Positions 35,265 to 43,484 of a stretch of DNA of 64,000 nt are shown here, piece by piece; position 1 is the stretch's first letter, and each line of letters opens with the position of its first letter. Origin of the DNA: Pseudomonas fluorescens. GTDB lineage: Bacteria; Pseudomonadota; Gammaproteobacteria; Pseudomonadales; Pseudomonadaceae. Location: NCBI RefSeq assembly GCF_000967965.1, contig NZ_LACC01000011.1:62001-126000 (forward strand), written 5' to 3'. The translations under genes and the position numbers were made by a program. The notes under the pieces were generated by a model. The model saw only the letters and a program-made list of their open reading frames with translations. It was not told the DNA's origin and ran no database searches.

Positions 35265-35963
35265 TTAAGGAGCATCGCTCAGGAAGGCACTGATCCTTTG
35301 ACGGTTTGCATTGGTATAAACATGACAGGCGCTGGTCAAATAAGTTGGGGCCGGCATCATGTAACTATCGCACCACCAACCACTCCTATACAGCAATTCG
35401 CCGTTTTCATGACTGGCATCGAGCATATGCCCAATTTCATGTCCGACATATAATTCACGGATCAGTGAAGCAATACCGAATTGTTGACCGGCGCCAGCGA
35501 TGCCTGCTGCTTGGTTGTTAAGTTGGTTTTTTGTAACTAAAAGAAATTTTGTTGTTTTGTTGTAAGGTAAGTTTTTTTCGTTTCTATATTTTAGAGCTAA
35601 CACTTTCCATTTGTTAGCAGTGGCTTGATGGTCTTCGTTTTCATAAACAAAATTGGTATAGGGTTGCAAATTTCGAATAAATTGAATGGACACCCGGCGC
35701 CCGGTAAAGCCTTCGATTTCCTTGATCAAGGGAAGGAAAAACTTCTCAAAAATCTGTGACTGTGGTTCTTTTACATCATCGTGGATGAACGTATTGATAA
35801 ATATCGTATGCTTGCTCACGTTGGGCGCCTCAAATGGTTGCAACGCTGGCTTATCTTTTTCTGAGGGCCAATGCGTATCATCAATGGGGATGGTCGCCTG
35901 TGTAGAGCTGGTAATAAATAAAATTGCGAAAAGCATTGGTTTTAATTTGGTTGATATATTCAT
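35265..35963 (-). CDS. Secreted metzincin-like metalloprotease
   Basis: A 232-residue secreted protein with signal peptide MNISTKLKPMLFAILFITSS. It carries a zinc motif HEIGHMLDASH (His175, Glu176, His179, His185), the HExxHxxxxxH spacing of metzincins, with Asp182 where Gly is usual. SYMMP at ~200-204 may serve as the Met-turn, and Cys198 and Cys213 could form a disulfide bond next to it. The gene is AT-rich and stands alone between a LysR gene and purE, indicating transfer. I do not recognise the specific family. A snapalysin-like or type-III-effector-like protease are alternatives, and no secretion system is adjacent. Confidence 0.72.
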   Translation of the reverse strand: MNISTKLKPMLFAILFITSSTQATIPIDDTHWPSEKDKPALQPFEAPNVSKHTIFINTFIHDDVKEPQSQIFEKFFLPLIKEIEGFTGRRVSIQFIRNLQPYTNFVYENEDHQATANKWKVLALKYRNEKNLPYNKTTKFLLVTKNQLNNQAAGIAGAGQQFGIASLIRELYVGHEIGHMLDASHENGELLYRSGWWCDSYMMPAPTYLTSACHVYTNANRQRISAFLSDAP

Positions 35964-36303
35964 GTGTGATTTTACTGATTCTATAGTTAGGTAGAATTGT
36001 GTGGCCTCAATTGGCTGTGGGGATTAATAATTCAAAATAACTTGGTTGTGCACTGCTGATATGTGTCGGAAGGTGTTGTGCGGGGGGCTGGTTTGCAGTT
36101 GGTTGGTTTGTGTGGTTGGTTGTTAATTGAGTGCGCCCTGGTATTTGTTGTCAGTGCTACATTTTTGACTAACACTGAGTGAATTAACGCAGTTGTGCGG
36201 ATTGACTTTTGAGTCAGTAAAACAAGGCTTTTTGTCCAGAACCCAATATCGACAGATGGTCACAACAGGGGCTGTTTATCTGCTTCATTGAGGTATACTG
36301 CGC
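35964..36303. other. AT-rich gap upstream of the purE leader
   Basis: The stretch between the metzincin-like gene and the purE leader is AT- and GT-rich and contains no convincing gene. It has a GT-rich stretch at 36101-36119 (GGTTGGTTTGTGTGGTTGG) that could form a two-layer G-quadruplex. A -10-like TATACT lies at 36294-36299. Confidence 0.6.
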
Positions 36304-36377
36304 GGCCTTCGGCCGGTTACGACCGGCCATAATTCGTACAATCAAGCCACGCATCCTGCGTGGCTTGTTGTTTTTTG
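36304..36377 (+). promoter_or_regulatory. purE leader with hairpins and intrinsic terminator
   Basis: Downstream of TATACT (36294) the transcript would begin near 36305 and fold GGCCGGT-TACG-ACCGGCC (36311-36328). It then forms a ten-base stem AAGCCACGCA / TGCGTGGCTT (36344-36366) followed by GTTGTTTTTTG, a classic intrinsic terminator 38 bases before the purE start. It may be an attenuator controlling purEK or the end of a separate small RNA of about 70 bases. GGCC-TTC-GGCC at 36304-36314 is an alternative pairing that competes with the first hairpin. Confidence 0.6.
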
Positions 36378-36414
36378 ACGCGCCTGCGGGCGCCAAGAGA
36401 GAAGAGGCACGACG

Positions 36415-36906
36415 ATGAGTGCACTGGTTGGCGTGATCATGGGCTCCAAGTCCGATTGGTCCACCCTTAGCCACACCGCCGATATGCTGGAAAAGCTCGG
36501 CATCCCCTACGAGGTGAAAGTGGTCTCTGCCCACCGTACTCCGGACCTGCTGTTCCAGTACGCTGAAGAAGCCGAGGCGCGTGGCATCGAGGTGATCATC
36601 GCCGGTGCCGGTGGTGCGGCCCACTTGCCAGGTATGTGTGCGGCCAAGACCCACCTGCCGGTGCTGGGCGTACCAGTACAATCCGCAATGCTCTCGGGCG
36701 TTGATTCGCTGCTTTCTATTGTACAGATGCCCGCGGGCATTCCGGTTGCCACCCTGGCCATCGGCAAGGCGGGCGCGATCAACGCAGCGCTGTTGTCGGC
36801 GAGTATCCTTGGCGCCAAGCACCCGCAGTTCCACGCGGTGCTGAAAACCTTCCGTGCTGAGCAGACAGACAGCGTCCTGGACAATCCAGACCCACGCATC
36901 GCCTGA
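36415..36906 (+). CDS. purE: N5-carboxyaminoimidazole ribonucleotide mutase PurE
   Basis: Converts N5-CAIR to CAIR in de novo purine synthesis. It is 163 residues, normal for class I PurE. Landmarks are [20 protein letters not shown] (phosphate-binding and catalytic Ser-Asp near residues 10-20), SAHRTPDLL (catalytic His in SAHRTP), [11 protein letters not shown] and [23 protein letters not shown]. The start has GAAGAGG eleven bases upstream. It is followed 11 bases later by purK in one operon, behind a leader with a terminator-like hairpin. Confidence 0.95.
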   Translation: MSALVGVIMGSKSDWSTLSHTADMLEKLGIPYEVKVVSAHRTPDLLFQYAEEAEARGIEVIIAGAGGAAHLPGMCAAKTHLPVLGVPVQSAMLSGVDSLLSIVQMPAGIPVATLAIGKAGAINAALLSASILGAKHPQFHAVLKTFRAEQTDSVLDNPDPRIA

Positions 36907-36917
36907 GGTTGTTGACG

Positions 36918-38000
36918 ATGAAGATCGGTGTAATCGGTGGCGGCCAGTTGGGTCGCATGTTGGCACTGGCGGGCACTCCGCTGGGCATGAATTTCGCTTT
37001 CCTGGACCCAGCTCCGGATGCTTGCGCAGCCGCGTTGGGCGAACACCTGCGAGCCGATTACGGCGATCAGGATCACTTGCGTCAGCTGGCCGATGAAGTC
37101 GATCTGGTGACCTTCGAGTTCGAAAGCGTTCCGGCCGAGACCGTGGCTTTCCTGTCGCAATTCGTCCCGGTCTACCCGAGCGCCGAAGCGCTGCGCATCG
37201 CCCGCGATCGCTGGTTCGAGAAGAGCATGTTCAAGGACCTGGGGATTCCTACCCCGGCGTTCGCCGACATTCAGTCCCAGGCTGATCTGGACGCCGCCGT
37301 GGCTTCCATCGGTCTGCCAGCGGTGCTGAAGACCCGTACCCTGGGTTACGACGGCAAGGGTCAGAAAGTCCTGCGCACGCCAGAAGATGTGGTTGGCACC
37401 TTTGCCGAACTGGGCAGCGTGGCCTGCCTGCTGGAAGGCTTCGTGCCGTTCACCGGTGAAGTCTCGCTGATCGCCGTGCGTGCCCGCGACGGTGAAACCC
37501 GCTTCTATCCGCTGGTACACAACACCCACGAAAGCGGCATTCTCAAGTTGTCCGTGGCCAGCACCGATCACCCGTTGCAAGCCCTGGCCGAAGACTACTC
37601 CAGCCGTGTGCTCAAGCAGCTGGATTACGTCGGCGTGATGGCGTTCGAGTTCTTTGAAGTCGACGGTGGCCTCAAGGCCAACGAAATCGCCCCGCGGGTA
37701 CACAACTCAGGGCACTGGACTACCGAAGGCGCCGAGTGCAGCCAGTTCGAAAACCACCTGCGGGCCGTTGCCGGCCTGCCGTTGGGTTCGACTGCCAAGG
37801 TTGGCGAGAGCGCGATGCTCAACTTCATTGGCAAAGTGCCAGAGTCCGAGAAGGTCCTGACCATCGCCGATTGCCATCTGCATCACTATGGCAAGGCGTT
37901 CAAGGTCGGCCGCAAGGTCGGTCATGCCAACCTTCGTTGTGCAGACCGCGAGACGCTGGCGGCCCAGATTCTCAAGGTGCAAGCACTGATCGCCGAATAG
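36918..38000 (+). CDS. purK: N5-carboxyaminoimidazole ribonucleotide synthase PurK
   Basis: An ATP-grasp enzyme that uses ATP and bicarbonate to convert AIR to N5-CAIR, the step before PurE. At 360 residues from MKIGVIGGGQLGRMLALAG (three codons inside the frame) it is standard. The central KTRTLGYDGKGQKVLRTPEDV loop closes over ATP, and NEIAPRVHNSGHWTTEGAECSQFENHLRAVAGLPLG is the active-site region. It is co-transcribed with purE. Confidence 0.95.
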   Translation: MKIGVIGGGQLGRMLALAGTPLGMNFAFLDPAPDACAAALGEHLRADYGDQDHLRQLADEVDLVTFEFESVPAETVAFLSQFVPVYPSAEALRIARDRWFEKSMFKDLGIPTPAFADIQSQADLDAAVASIGLPAVLKTRTLGYDGKGQKVLRTPEDVVGTFAELGSVACLLEGFVPFTGEVSLIAVRARDGETRFYPLVHNTHESGILKLSVASTDHPLQALAEDYSSRVLKQLDYVGVMAFEFFEVDGGLKANEIAPRVHNSGHWTTEGAECSQFENHLRAVAGLPLGSTAKVGESAMLNFIGKVPESEKVLTIADCHLHHYGKAFKVGRKVGHANLRCADRETLAAQILKVQALIAE

Positions 38001-38107
38001 TTTTTTATGTGCAACGGTGGAACCTTCGGGGTGCGCCGTTCTCTCATGGCAGGTTGCGAAAGTCTGACTAGGCTTTCCAATAGCTACTTCATTGAGAGGA
38101 GAATGCC

Positions 38108-38353
38108 ATGGGAATTATCGGAACCATCTTTATCGGCTTGATTGTCGGCCTGCTGGCTCGGTTCCTGAAACCTGGCGATGACAGCATGGGCTGGATCATG
38201 ACGATCCTGCTCGGTATCGGAGGTTCGCTGGCGGCCACTTACGGCGGCCAAGCCCTGGGCATCTATCAGGCTGGTCAAGGTGCAGGTTTCATCGGTGCGC
38301 TGGTGGGCGCCGTTGTGTTGCTGGTGATCTACGGGTTGATCAAAAAGAACTGA
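38108..38353 (+). CDS. GlsB/YeaQ/YmgE-family small stress membrane protein
   Basis: An 81-residue membrane protein with three hydrophobic segments and the family pattern GIIGTIFIGLIVGLLARFL, GWIMTILLGIGGSLAATYGG, and GALVGAVVLLVIYGLIKK. Members are transglycosylase-associated or general-stress proteins of unknown mechanism. GAGAGGAG lies before the ATG. It follows purK by 107 bases and is probably separately transcribed. Confidence 0.88.
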   Translation: MGIIGTIFIGLIVGLLARFLKPGDDSMGWIMTILLGIGGSLAATYGGQALGIYQAGQGAGFIGALVGAVVLLVIYGLIKKN

Positions 38354-38365
38354 TCCAGGCGACAA

Positions 38366-38396
38366 AGCCCTCTCCGCCAAACCGGCCGGGAGGGCT
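38366..38396. terminator. Hairpin after the YeaQ-like gene
   Basis: AGCCCTC and GAGGGCT form a seven-base stem (extended by CCG/CGG inside) 12 bases past the YeaQ-like gene stop. There is no clear T run, so its role as a terminator is uncertain. Confidence 0.5.
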
Positions 38397-38440
38397 AGAA
38401 TGCTCGGCGTTTCCTGTTCTTCCCTTTGCCGAGCACCTTC

Positions 38441-38977
38441 ATGCGCCGTCTTTTGTTGACTCTTGTTTTACTGGGTTCGGGCCTTGCCCATGCCGGCGAA
38501 CTGCCGGAAACCGACTGGCTCGAACTGATGCCAAAGTCGGACCAGAAGGCCCTCGAGGCCATGCCTGAAATCGACCACAACTCCCCTGAATCCAATGGCA
38601 CTTTCACCGACAAGGGTGGGATGAAGCAGGCCAAAGGCTTGCCGGCGGTGATGTACTCGACCAAGACCGTTGCGTCGATGAACGACAAGAACATCCGCAT
38701 TGGCGGTTACCCCGTGCCGCTGGAGTCCGATGCCAAGGGCCGCAGTACGTTGTTCTTCCTGGTCCCGTACCCGGGCGCGTGTATCCACGTGCCCCCGCCA
38801 CCGCCCAACCAACTGGTGCTGGTGCGCTATCCAAAGGGCCTGAAACTGAACGATATCTACACGCCGCTGTGGGTCACCGGCACGCTGAAAGTCGAGAAGG
38901 TCAGCAATGACCTGGCCGATGCGGCGTATGCGCTGGATGCGCAGAATGTCAGGGTAGTGAAAGAGTCGGATTTGTAA
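38441..38977 (+). CDS. Secreted DUF3299 protein
   Basis: A 178-residue exported protein with a signal peptide (MRRLLLTLVLLGSGLAHAGE). The mature part matches the DUF3299 pattern: IRIGGYPVPLESDAKGRSTLFFLVPYPGACIHVPPPPPNQLVLVRYP is the conserved core. The first Met is five codons upstream of the chosen one, which lies directly on the signal peptide. The function of this family is unknown. It appears to be transcribed alone. Confidence 0.87.
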   Translation: MRRLLLTLVLLGSGLAHAGELPETDWLELMPKSDQKALEAMPEIDHNSPESNGTFTDKGGMKQAKGLPAVMYSTKTVASMNDKNIRIGGYPVPLESDAKGRSTLFFLVPYPGACIHVPPPPPNQLVLVRYPKGLKLNDIYTPLWVTGTLKVEKVSNDLADAAYALDAQNVRVVKESDL

Positions 38978-39006
38978 CGCGCCGTCAGATGGCATGGCAC
39001 AAAAAA

Positions 39007-39098
39007 CTGTGGGAGCGAGCTTGCTCGCGATGAGGTCATAACATTCAACATTTATGTTGCCTGTTACACCGCCATCGCGAGCAAGCCCGCTCCCACAT
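39007..39098. repeat. REP pair
   Basis: CTGTGGGAGCGAGCTTGCTC and GCGAGCAAGCCCGCTCCCAC face each other about 50 bases apart between the convergent DUF3299 and mutarotase genes. Confidence 0.85.
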
Positions 39099-39115
39099 TT
39101 GTTATGTGGTGTTGC

Positions 39116-40015
39116 TTAGAGCTGCTTGCTACCGACGCTCACACCCAGGGTATGGCTCGCCCCTGGTTTCAGGTTCACCACATCGCCCATCACGTTCGCC
39201 GTCTCGATGCACAGCATGCGCTGCCAGCCATCGTCGGCCATGTCGCTGAACGCGGTGGCGCGGTCGATCCATGGGTTCCAGATCACCGCGGTGCGCGAGC
39301 CAATGCTGGTCAGTTCGATGCGTCGCTCCCAAGCTGGATCGACGATGCTCAACTGCGACGGGACGTCCAGGTAGATGCGATCTGTCTCGCCGGTAAAACG
39401 CAAATCACCGGTCTGGGTAACGGTTTTCCAGTTGTCCAGCGTTTCGATGTAGCTCAGGCCATCCACACCTTCGACATGCACTTCGCGCACATCGCTGACG
39501 GCAAAGTAACTGTGCAGCGCCTGACTGATGCTGACGGTTTGAGCGCCCCGGTTGTGGCTGATCAGATGGATGTGCAATTGCTCGTCGAGGCGAATGCTCA
39601 ACGTCAAATCCACCTGGTGCGGCCAGCCGGGAAAGCCGCCTTCGGGGTAGGGCAGGAGGAATTCGACCTTCAGGCTTTCGCCTTCGGCTTCGATGCCACC
39701 CAGCTCCCAATCCATCGCTCGCACGAAGCCGTGAGCCGACGGCGCTTCATTGCTGGTGCGCATCGCCTGAACGCTTTGCGGGTTGCGCGCAAAGTTGCCG
39801 AACCACGGCCAGCACACCGGCACGCCGGCACGGATGCTCTTGCCGGTCTTGAACACGGCCTCGTCGTTGAGCCAGATCAGCGGCGGCTGGCCGGCCAGTT
39901 GATAGCTGAGGATGTGCGCGCCTTGTTGGGCCACCAGCAATTCGGCCTGACCGTGGCGTATGCGCCAGCAGTTCAGTTCATCCAGTTTTACGGCTTCAAC
40001 ATTGGGCGTGCTCAT
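39116..40015 (-). CDS. D-hexose-6-phosphate mutarotase
   Basis: A 299-residue protein of the aldose-1-epimerase fold, YeaD subgroup, which interconverts alpha and beta anomers of glucose-6-phosphate and other hexose-6-phosphates. The catalytic His lies in LISHNRGAQTVSISQALHSYFAVSD (~residues 145-170), and WKTVTQTGDLRFTGETDRIYL leads to the catalytic Glu region. PVCWPWFGNFARNPQS is a family landmark near residue 65. It has no signal peptide and appears monocistronic. It could support the Entner-Doudoroff entry of glucose-6-phosphate. Confidence 0.9.
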   Translation of the reverse strand: MSTPNVEAVKLDELNCWRIRHGQAELLVAQQGAHILSYQLAGQPPLIWLNDEAVFKTGKSIRAGVPVCWPWFGNFARNPQSVQAMRTSNEAPSAHGFVRAMDWELGGIEAEGESLKVEFLLPYPEGGFPGWPHQVDLTLSIRLDEQLHIHLISHNRGAQTVSISQALHSYFAVSDVREVHVEGVDGLSYIETLDNWKTVTQTGDLRFTGETDRIYLDVPSQLSIVDPAWERRIELTSIGSRTAVIWNPWIDRATAFSDMADDGWQRMLCIETANVMGDVVNLKPGASHTLGVSVGSKQL

Positions 40016-40084
40016 GGGACAGCTCTCGATCAGTAACGTGGACGACTATCGACCGCAAAACGGCTACCAGGTTTAGAAGTTCTT

Positions 40085-40489
40085 TCAACGAGCCCGCGGG
40101 GGAACCGAACGGGTGCGCCCGCTGCCGTCGATGGCAACGAACACAAACACCGCTTCGGTCACTTTACGCCACTCGCTGGACAGTGGATCGTCGCTCCAGA
40201 CCTCGACCATCATCTTGATCGAGCTGCGGCCGATTTCCAGGGCCTGGGTATAAAAGGAGAGCTGAGCGCCCACCGCCACCGGAACCAGAAAGGCCATGCG
40301 GTCGATTGCAACGGTGGCAACGCGCCCACCGGCGACCTTGCTGGCCATCGCGGTGCCTGCCAAATCCATCTGCGCCACCAGCCAGCCGCCGAAAATATCG
40401 CCAAAGCCGTTGGTTTCGCGTGGGAGCGCGGTGATTTGCAGGGCCAGGTCGCCTTGCGGGATCGGATCTTCTTGTTCGAGTTCTATCAT
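40085..40489 (-). CDS. Acyl-CoA thioesterase, YciA-like
   Basis: A 134-residue hotdog thioesterase. The signature ETNGFGDIFGGWLVAQMDLAGTAMASK around residues 21-48 has the catalytic Asp and Asn positions of YciA, the acyl-CoA thioesterase of E. coli. VATVAIDRMAFLVPVAVGAQLSFY continues the hotdog sheet. The start at MIELEQEDPIPQG was taken because the 28 extra codons upstream do not look like coding sequence. It is a single gene, divergent from the MFS transporter. Confidence 0.87.
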   Translation of the reverse strand: MIELEQEDPIPQGDLALQITALPRETNGFGDIFGGWLVAQMDLAGTAMASKVAGGRVATVAIDRMAFLVPVAVGAQLSFYTQALEIGRSSIKMMVEVWSDDPLSSEWRKVTEAVFVFVAIDGSGRTRSVPPRAR

Positions 40490-40851
40490 GCCGGGGGTGC
40501 CTCTGACCCGTGACTCTTCGTTGGTATTGCTGGTGGTAGCCGTCTTCGGGAAAAACGATTCAGCACCGAACATACTACGTTCGTCACGTTTTCCATAAGG
40601 CGCCTAAAGGGAAACTCTGCGAAATCGCCTATGAACCTGACAGGCGCTTTCGCACAGCAACCCCTCAAAAACCGGAGCAGCTTTGAGTATATCGGTCGGT
40701 AGACTCCGCGACGACCGTCCGGTTCTCATTTTGACCGTCAAAAACGCACCTCTATGTGCTTTTTCGAACAATTTGCTATCGTGCCGGACCTGCCCAAACC
40801 TCAGCCAGCGTTGTTGAGGTTGCAGATCCGACTATAAGAGAAGCCCTTGCC

Positions 40852-42150
40852 ATGACCACAGCGCCCTCGAGCATCGCGCAGCCAGACCAACCCGCACGTC
40901 CGCTGACCCGCAACGACTACAAGACTCTATCGCTGTCTGCCCTGGGCGGCGCGCTGGAGTTCTACGATTTCATCATCTTCGTGTTCTTCGCCACGGTGGT
41001 GGGCAAGCTGTTCTTCCCGGCGGACATGCCTGAGTGGCTACGCCTGATGCAGACCTTCGGCATCTTCGCCGCCGGCTATCTGGCGCGGCCGCTGGGCGGC
41101 ATCGTGATGGCGCACTTCGGCGACCTGCTGGGCCGCAAGAAAATGTTCACCCTGAGCATTTTCATGATGGCCGTGCCGACCTTGATCATGGGTTTGCTGC
41201 CGACTTATGCGCAGATCGGCATGTGGGCGCCGATCCTGTTGCTGTTGATGCGGGTGATCCAGGGTGCGGCCATTGGCGGTGAAGTGCCGGGGGCGTGGGT
41301 CTTCGTTTCCGAACACGTTCCGCAACGACATGTCGGCTACGCCTGCGGCACCCTGACCAGCGGCCTGACGGCGGGCATCCTGCTCGGTTCGCTGGTCGCC
41401 ACGGCGATCAACAGCCTCTATACCCCGGTGGAAGTAGCGGATTACGCCTGGCGGATTCCGTTCCTGCTGGGTGGCGTGTTCGGTCTGTTTTCGGTGTACC
41501 TGCGTCGCTGGTTGCACGAAACCCCGGTGTTCGCAGAACTGCAACAGCGCAAGGCCTTGGCCGAAGAGGTACCGCTGCGGGCGGTGCTGCGTGACCATCG
41601 TGGCGCCATCGCCATTTCGATGCTGCTGACCTGGCTGTTGTCGGCCGCCATCGTGGTATTGATCCTGATGACCCCGACTGTGTTGCAGACGGTCTACCAC
41701 TTCTCGCCAACCACGTCCCTGCAGGCGAACAGCGTGGCGATCGTGTTCCTGAGCTTTGGTTGCATCATTGCCGGCGCACTGGCCGATCGCTTCGGTGCGG
41801 GACGAGTGTTCGTGATCGGCTGTGCCGCGCTGCTGGCCAGTTCCTGGACCTTCTATCACAGCCTGGCCGATCATCCCGACTGGCTGTTCCCGATGTATGC
41901 CCTGACCGGTCTGCTGGTCGGCACCATCGGCGCGGTGCCGTATGTGATGGTCAAGGCGTTCCCGCCAGTGGTGCGTTTCAGCGGACTGTCGTTCTCGTAC
42001 AACGTCGCCTACGCGATTTTCGGCGGCCTGACGCCGATGATCGTCAGCCTGTTGCTCAAGGAGAGTGCGATGGGGCCTGCTTATTATGTGGCGGTGCTGT
42101 GTGGGGTCGGGATTCTGGTAGGTGCATATCTCTGGAAGAAGGGCCGCTGA
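40852..42150 (+). CDS. MFS transporter, MHS type
   Basis: A 432-residue major facilitator with about 12 membrane segments of the metabolite:H+ symporter type. The signature MAHFGDLLGRKKMFTLSIFMMAVPTLIMGLLP (around residue 95-125) holds the GDLLGRKK loop. RVIQGAAIGGEVPGAWVFVSEHVP and the second-half DRFGAGRVFVIG are also present. Substrates of relatives include citrate, proline and alpha-ketoglutarate; the actual one is unknown. The ATG at MTTAPSSIAQPD was chosen, 32 codons inside the frame. It is directly upstream of pstS, as in P. aeruginosa, and ends before a hairpin at 42193-42228. Confidence 0.87.
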   Translation: MTTAPSSIAQPDQPARPLTRNDYKTLSLSALGGALEFYDFIIFVFFATVVGKLFFPADMPEWLRLMQTFGIFAAGYLARPLGGIVMAHFGDLLGRKKMFTLSIFMMAVPTLIMGLLPTYAQIGMWAPILLLLMRVIQGAAIGGEVPGAWVFVSEHVPQRHVGYACGTLTSGLTAGILLGSLVATAINSLYTPVEVADYAWRIPFLLGGVFGLFSVYLRRWLHETPVFAELQQRKALAEEVPLRAVLRDHRGAIAISMLLTWLLSAAIVVLILMTPTVLQTVYHFSPTTSLQANSVAIVFLSFGCIIAGALADRFGAGRVFVIGCAALLASSWTFYHSLADHPDWLFPMYALTGLLVGTIGAVPYVMVKAFPPVVRFSGLSFSYNVAYAIFGGLTPMIVSLLLKESAMGPAYYVAVLCGVGILVGAYLWKKGR

Positions 42151-42192
42151 TAGCGAGCGATCACAGCACTCCTCACATCTACAGTTACAACT

Positions 42193-42228
42193 GAAAGGCC
42201 AGCCTTCCGAGCGGAGTGCTGGCCTTTC
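42193..42228 (+). terminator. Terminator-like hairpin after the MFS gene
   Basis: An 11-base stem GAAAGGCCAGC / GCTGGCCTTTC with a 14-base loop lies 43 bases past the MFS stop codon and just before the pstS Pho box. Confidence 0.7.
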
Positions 42229-42234
42229 ATCCAA

Positions 42235-42252
42235 TTGTCATATTTCAGCCAT
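42235..42252 (+). promoter_or_regulatory. Pho box of pstS
   Basis: TTGTCAT-ATTT-CAGCCAT matches the 7-4-7 PhoB-box layout (CTGTCAT-N4-CTGTCAT) with three mismatches. It lies 68 bases upstream of the pstS start. Confidence 0.7.
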
Positions 42253-42319
42253 AGAGTGTTCACACGGCCTGCTGATACTTGGCCCCGACTTAACACACCC
42301 TATCTGCTAGGAGTAAGGC

Positions 42320-43321
42320 ATGAAACTGAAGCGTTTGATGGCGGCAATGACTTTTGTCGCTGCTGGCGTTGCGACTGCCAACGCGGTTGCCGCTGTTGAC
42401 CCTGCTATCCCGAGCTACACCAAGACCACTGGTGTGTCGGGCAACCTGTCCAGCGTTGGTTCCGATACCCTGGCCAACCTCATGACCCTCTGGGCTGAGA
42501 ACTACAAAAAAGAATACCCGAACGTAAACATCCAGATTCAGGCCGCTGGCTCCGCCACTGCGCCACCTGCGCTGACTGAAGGCACCTCCAACCTGGGCCC
42601 GATGAGCCGCAAGATGAAGGACACCGAACTGGCTGCCTTCGAGCAGAAGTACGGCTACAAGCCAACCGCTATCCCGGTTGCCGTGGACGCCCTGGCTGTA
42701 TTCGTACACAAGGACAACCCGATCCAGCACCTGACCATGGAACAGGTCGACGCGATCTTCTCGTCCACTCGTCTGTGCGGCGCTAAAACCGAAGTCAAAA
42801 CCTGGGGTGACCTGGGCGTGACCGGCGACCTGGCCAACAAGCCGGTTCAACTGTTCGGTCGTAACTCGGTATCCGGCACCTACGGCTACTTCAAGGAAGA
42901 AGCCCTGTGCAAAGGCGACTACAAGCCTAACGTGAACGAACAGCCAGGTTCGGCTTCGGTCGTGCAGTCGATCAGCTCCTCGCTGAACGGCATCGGTTAC
43001 TCGGGCATCGGTTACAAGACCGCTAGCGTGAAAACCGTTGCTCTGTCGAAGAAAGGCAGCACCGAGTTCATCGAAGACACCGAAGAAAACGCCCTGAACG
43101 GCAAGTACCCGCTGTCCCGCTTCCTGTACGTGTACGTCAACAAAGCCCCGAACAAGCCTCTGGCCCCGCTGGAAGCCGAGTTCGTGAAACTGGTTCTGTC
43201 GAAACAGGGCCAGGAAGTTGTAGTGAAAGACGGTTACATCCCACTGCCGGCCAAAGTAGCTGCCAAAGCTCTGGCTGACCTGGGTCTGGCGGAAGGCGGC
43301 GCTGAAGTCGCAAAAAAGTAA
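42320..43321 (+). CDS. pstS: Phosphate-binding protein PstS
   Basis: The periplasmic phosphate-binding component of the Pst ABC transporter. The 333-residue protein begins with a signal peptide ([24 protein letters not shown]). The mature part has [27 protein letters not shown] (phosphate-binding Ser/Thr) and [42 protein letters not shown] supplies the second phosphate loop. AGGAG lies nine bases upstream of the ATG. It is preceded by a Pho box and followed by a strong hairpin, so it is probably transcribed as a separate, very abundant mRNA. Confidence 0.95.
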   Translation: MKLKRLMAAMTFVAAGVATANAVAAVDPAIPSYTKTTGVSGNLSSVGSDTLANLMTLWAENYKKEYPNVNIQIQAAGSATAPPALTEGTSNLGPMSRKMKDTELAAFEQKYGYKPTAIPVAVDALAVFVHKDNPIQHLTMEQVDAIFSSTRLCGAKTEVKTWGDLGVTGDLANKPVQLFGRNSVSGTYGYFKEEALCKGDYKPNVNEQPGSASVVQSISSSLNGIGYSGIGYKTASVKTVALSKKGSTEFIEDTEENALNGKYPLSRFLYVYVNKAPNKPLAPLEAEFVKLVLSKQGQEVVVKDGYIPLPAKVAAKALADLGLAEGGAEVAKK

Positions 43322-43356
43322 CAAACTGAGTCTAGAGTGAACCCCTCTGGACTCAC

Positions 43357-43382
43357 ATGGGGGCGGCAGGAGCCGCCCCCAT
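43357..43382 (+). terminator. Strong hairpin after pstS
   Basis: ATGGGGGCGGC / GCCGCCCCCAT is an 11-base GC-rich stem with a four-base loop, 36 bases past the pstS stop. It has no T run, so it may protect the 3' end of pstS mRNA or attenuate read-through rather than terminate fully. Confidence 0.6.
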
Positions 43383-43444
43383 ACACCTCAAATTCTCTAT
43401 CCGCTGCTGGTTACCGCCAGCGGCGGATTTGTTGCGTCACTGCA

Positions 43445-43462
43445 CTGTCATCTTTCTGTCAT
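43445..43462 (+). promoter_or_regulatory. Perfect Pho box upstream of pstC
   Basis: CTGTCAT-CTTT-CTGTCAT is an exact 7-4-7 PhoB binding site, 22 bases before the chosen pstC ATG. It gives the pstCAB-phoU unit its own PhoB-dependent promoter. Confidence 0.88.
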
Positions 43463-43484
43463 ACAGGATCGCTAGGGTGTGCGA

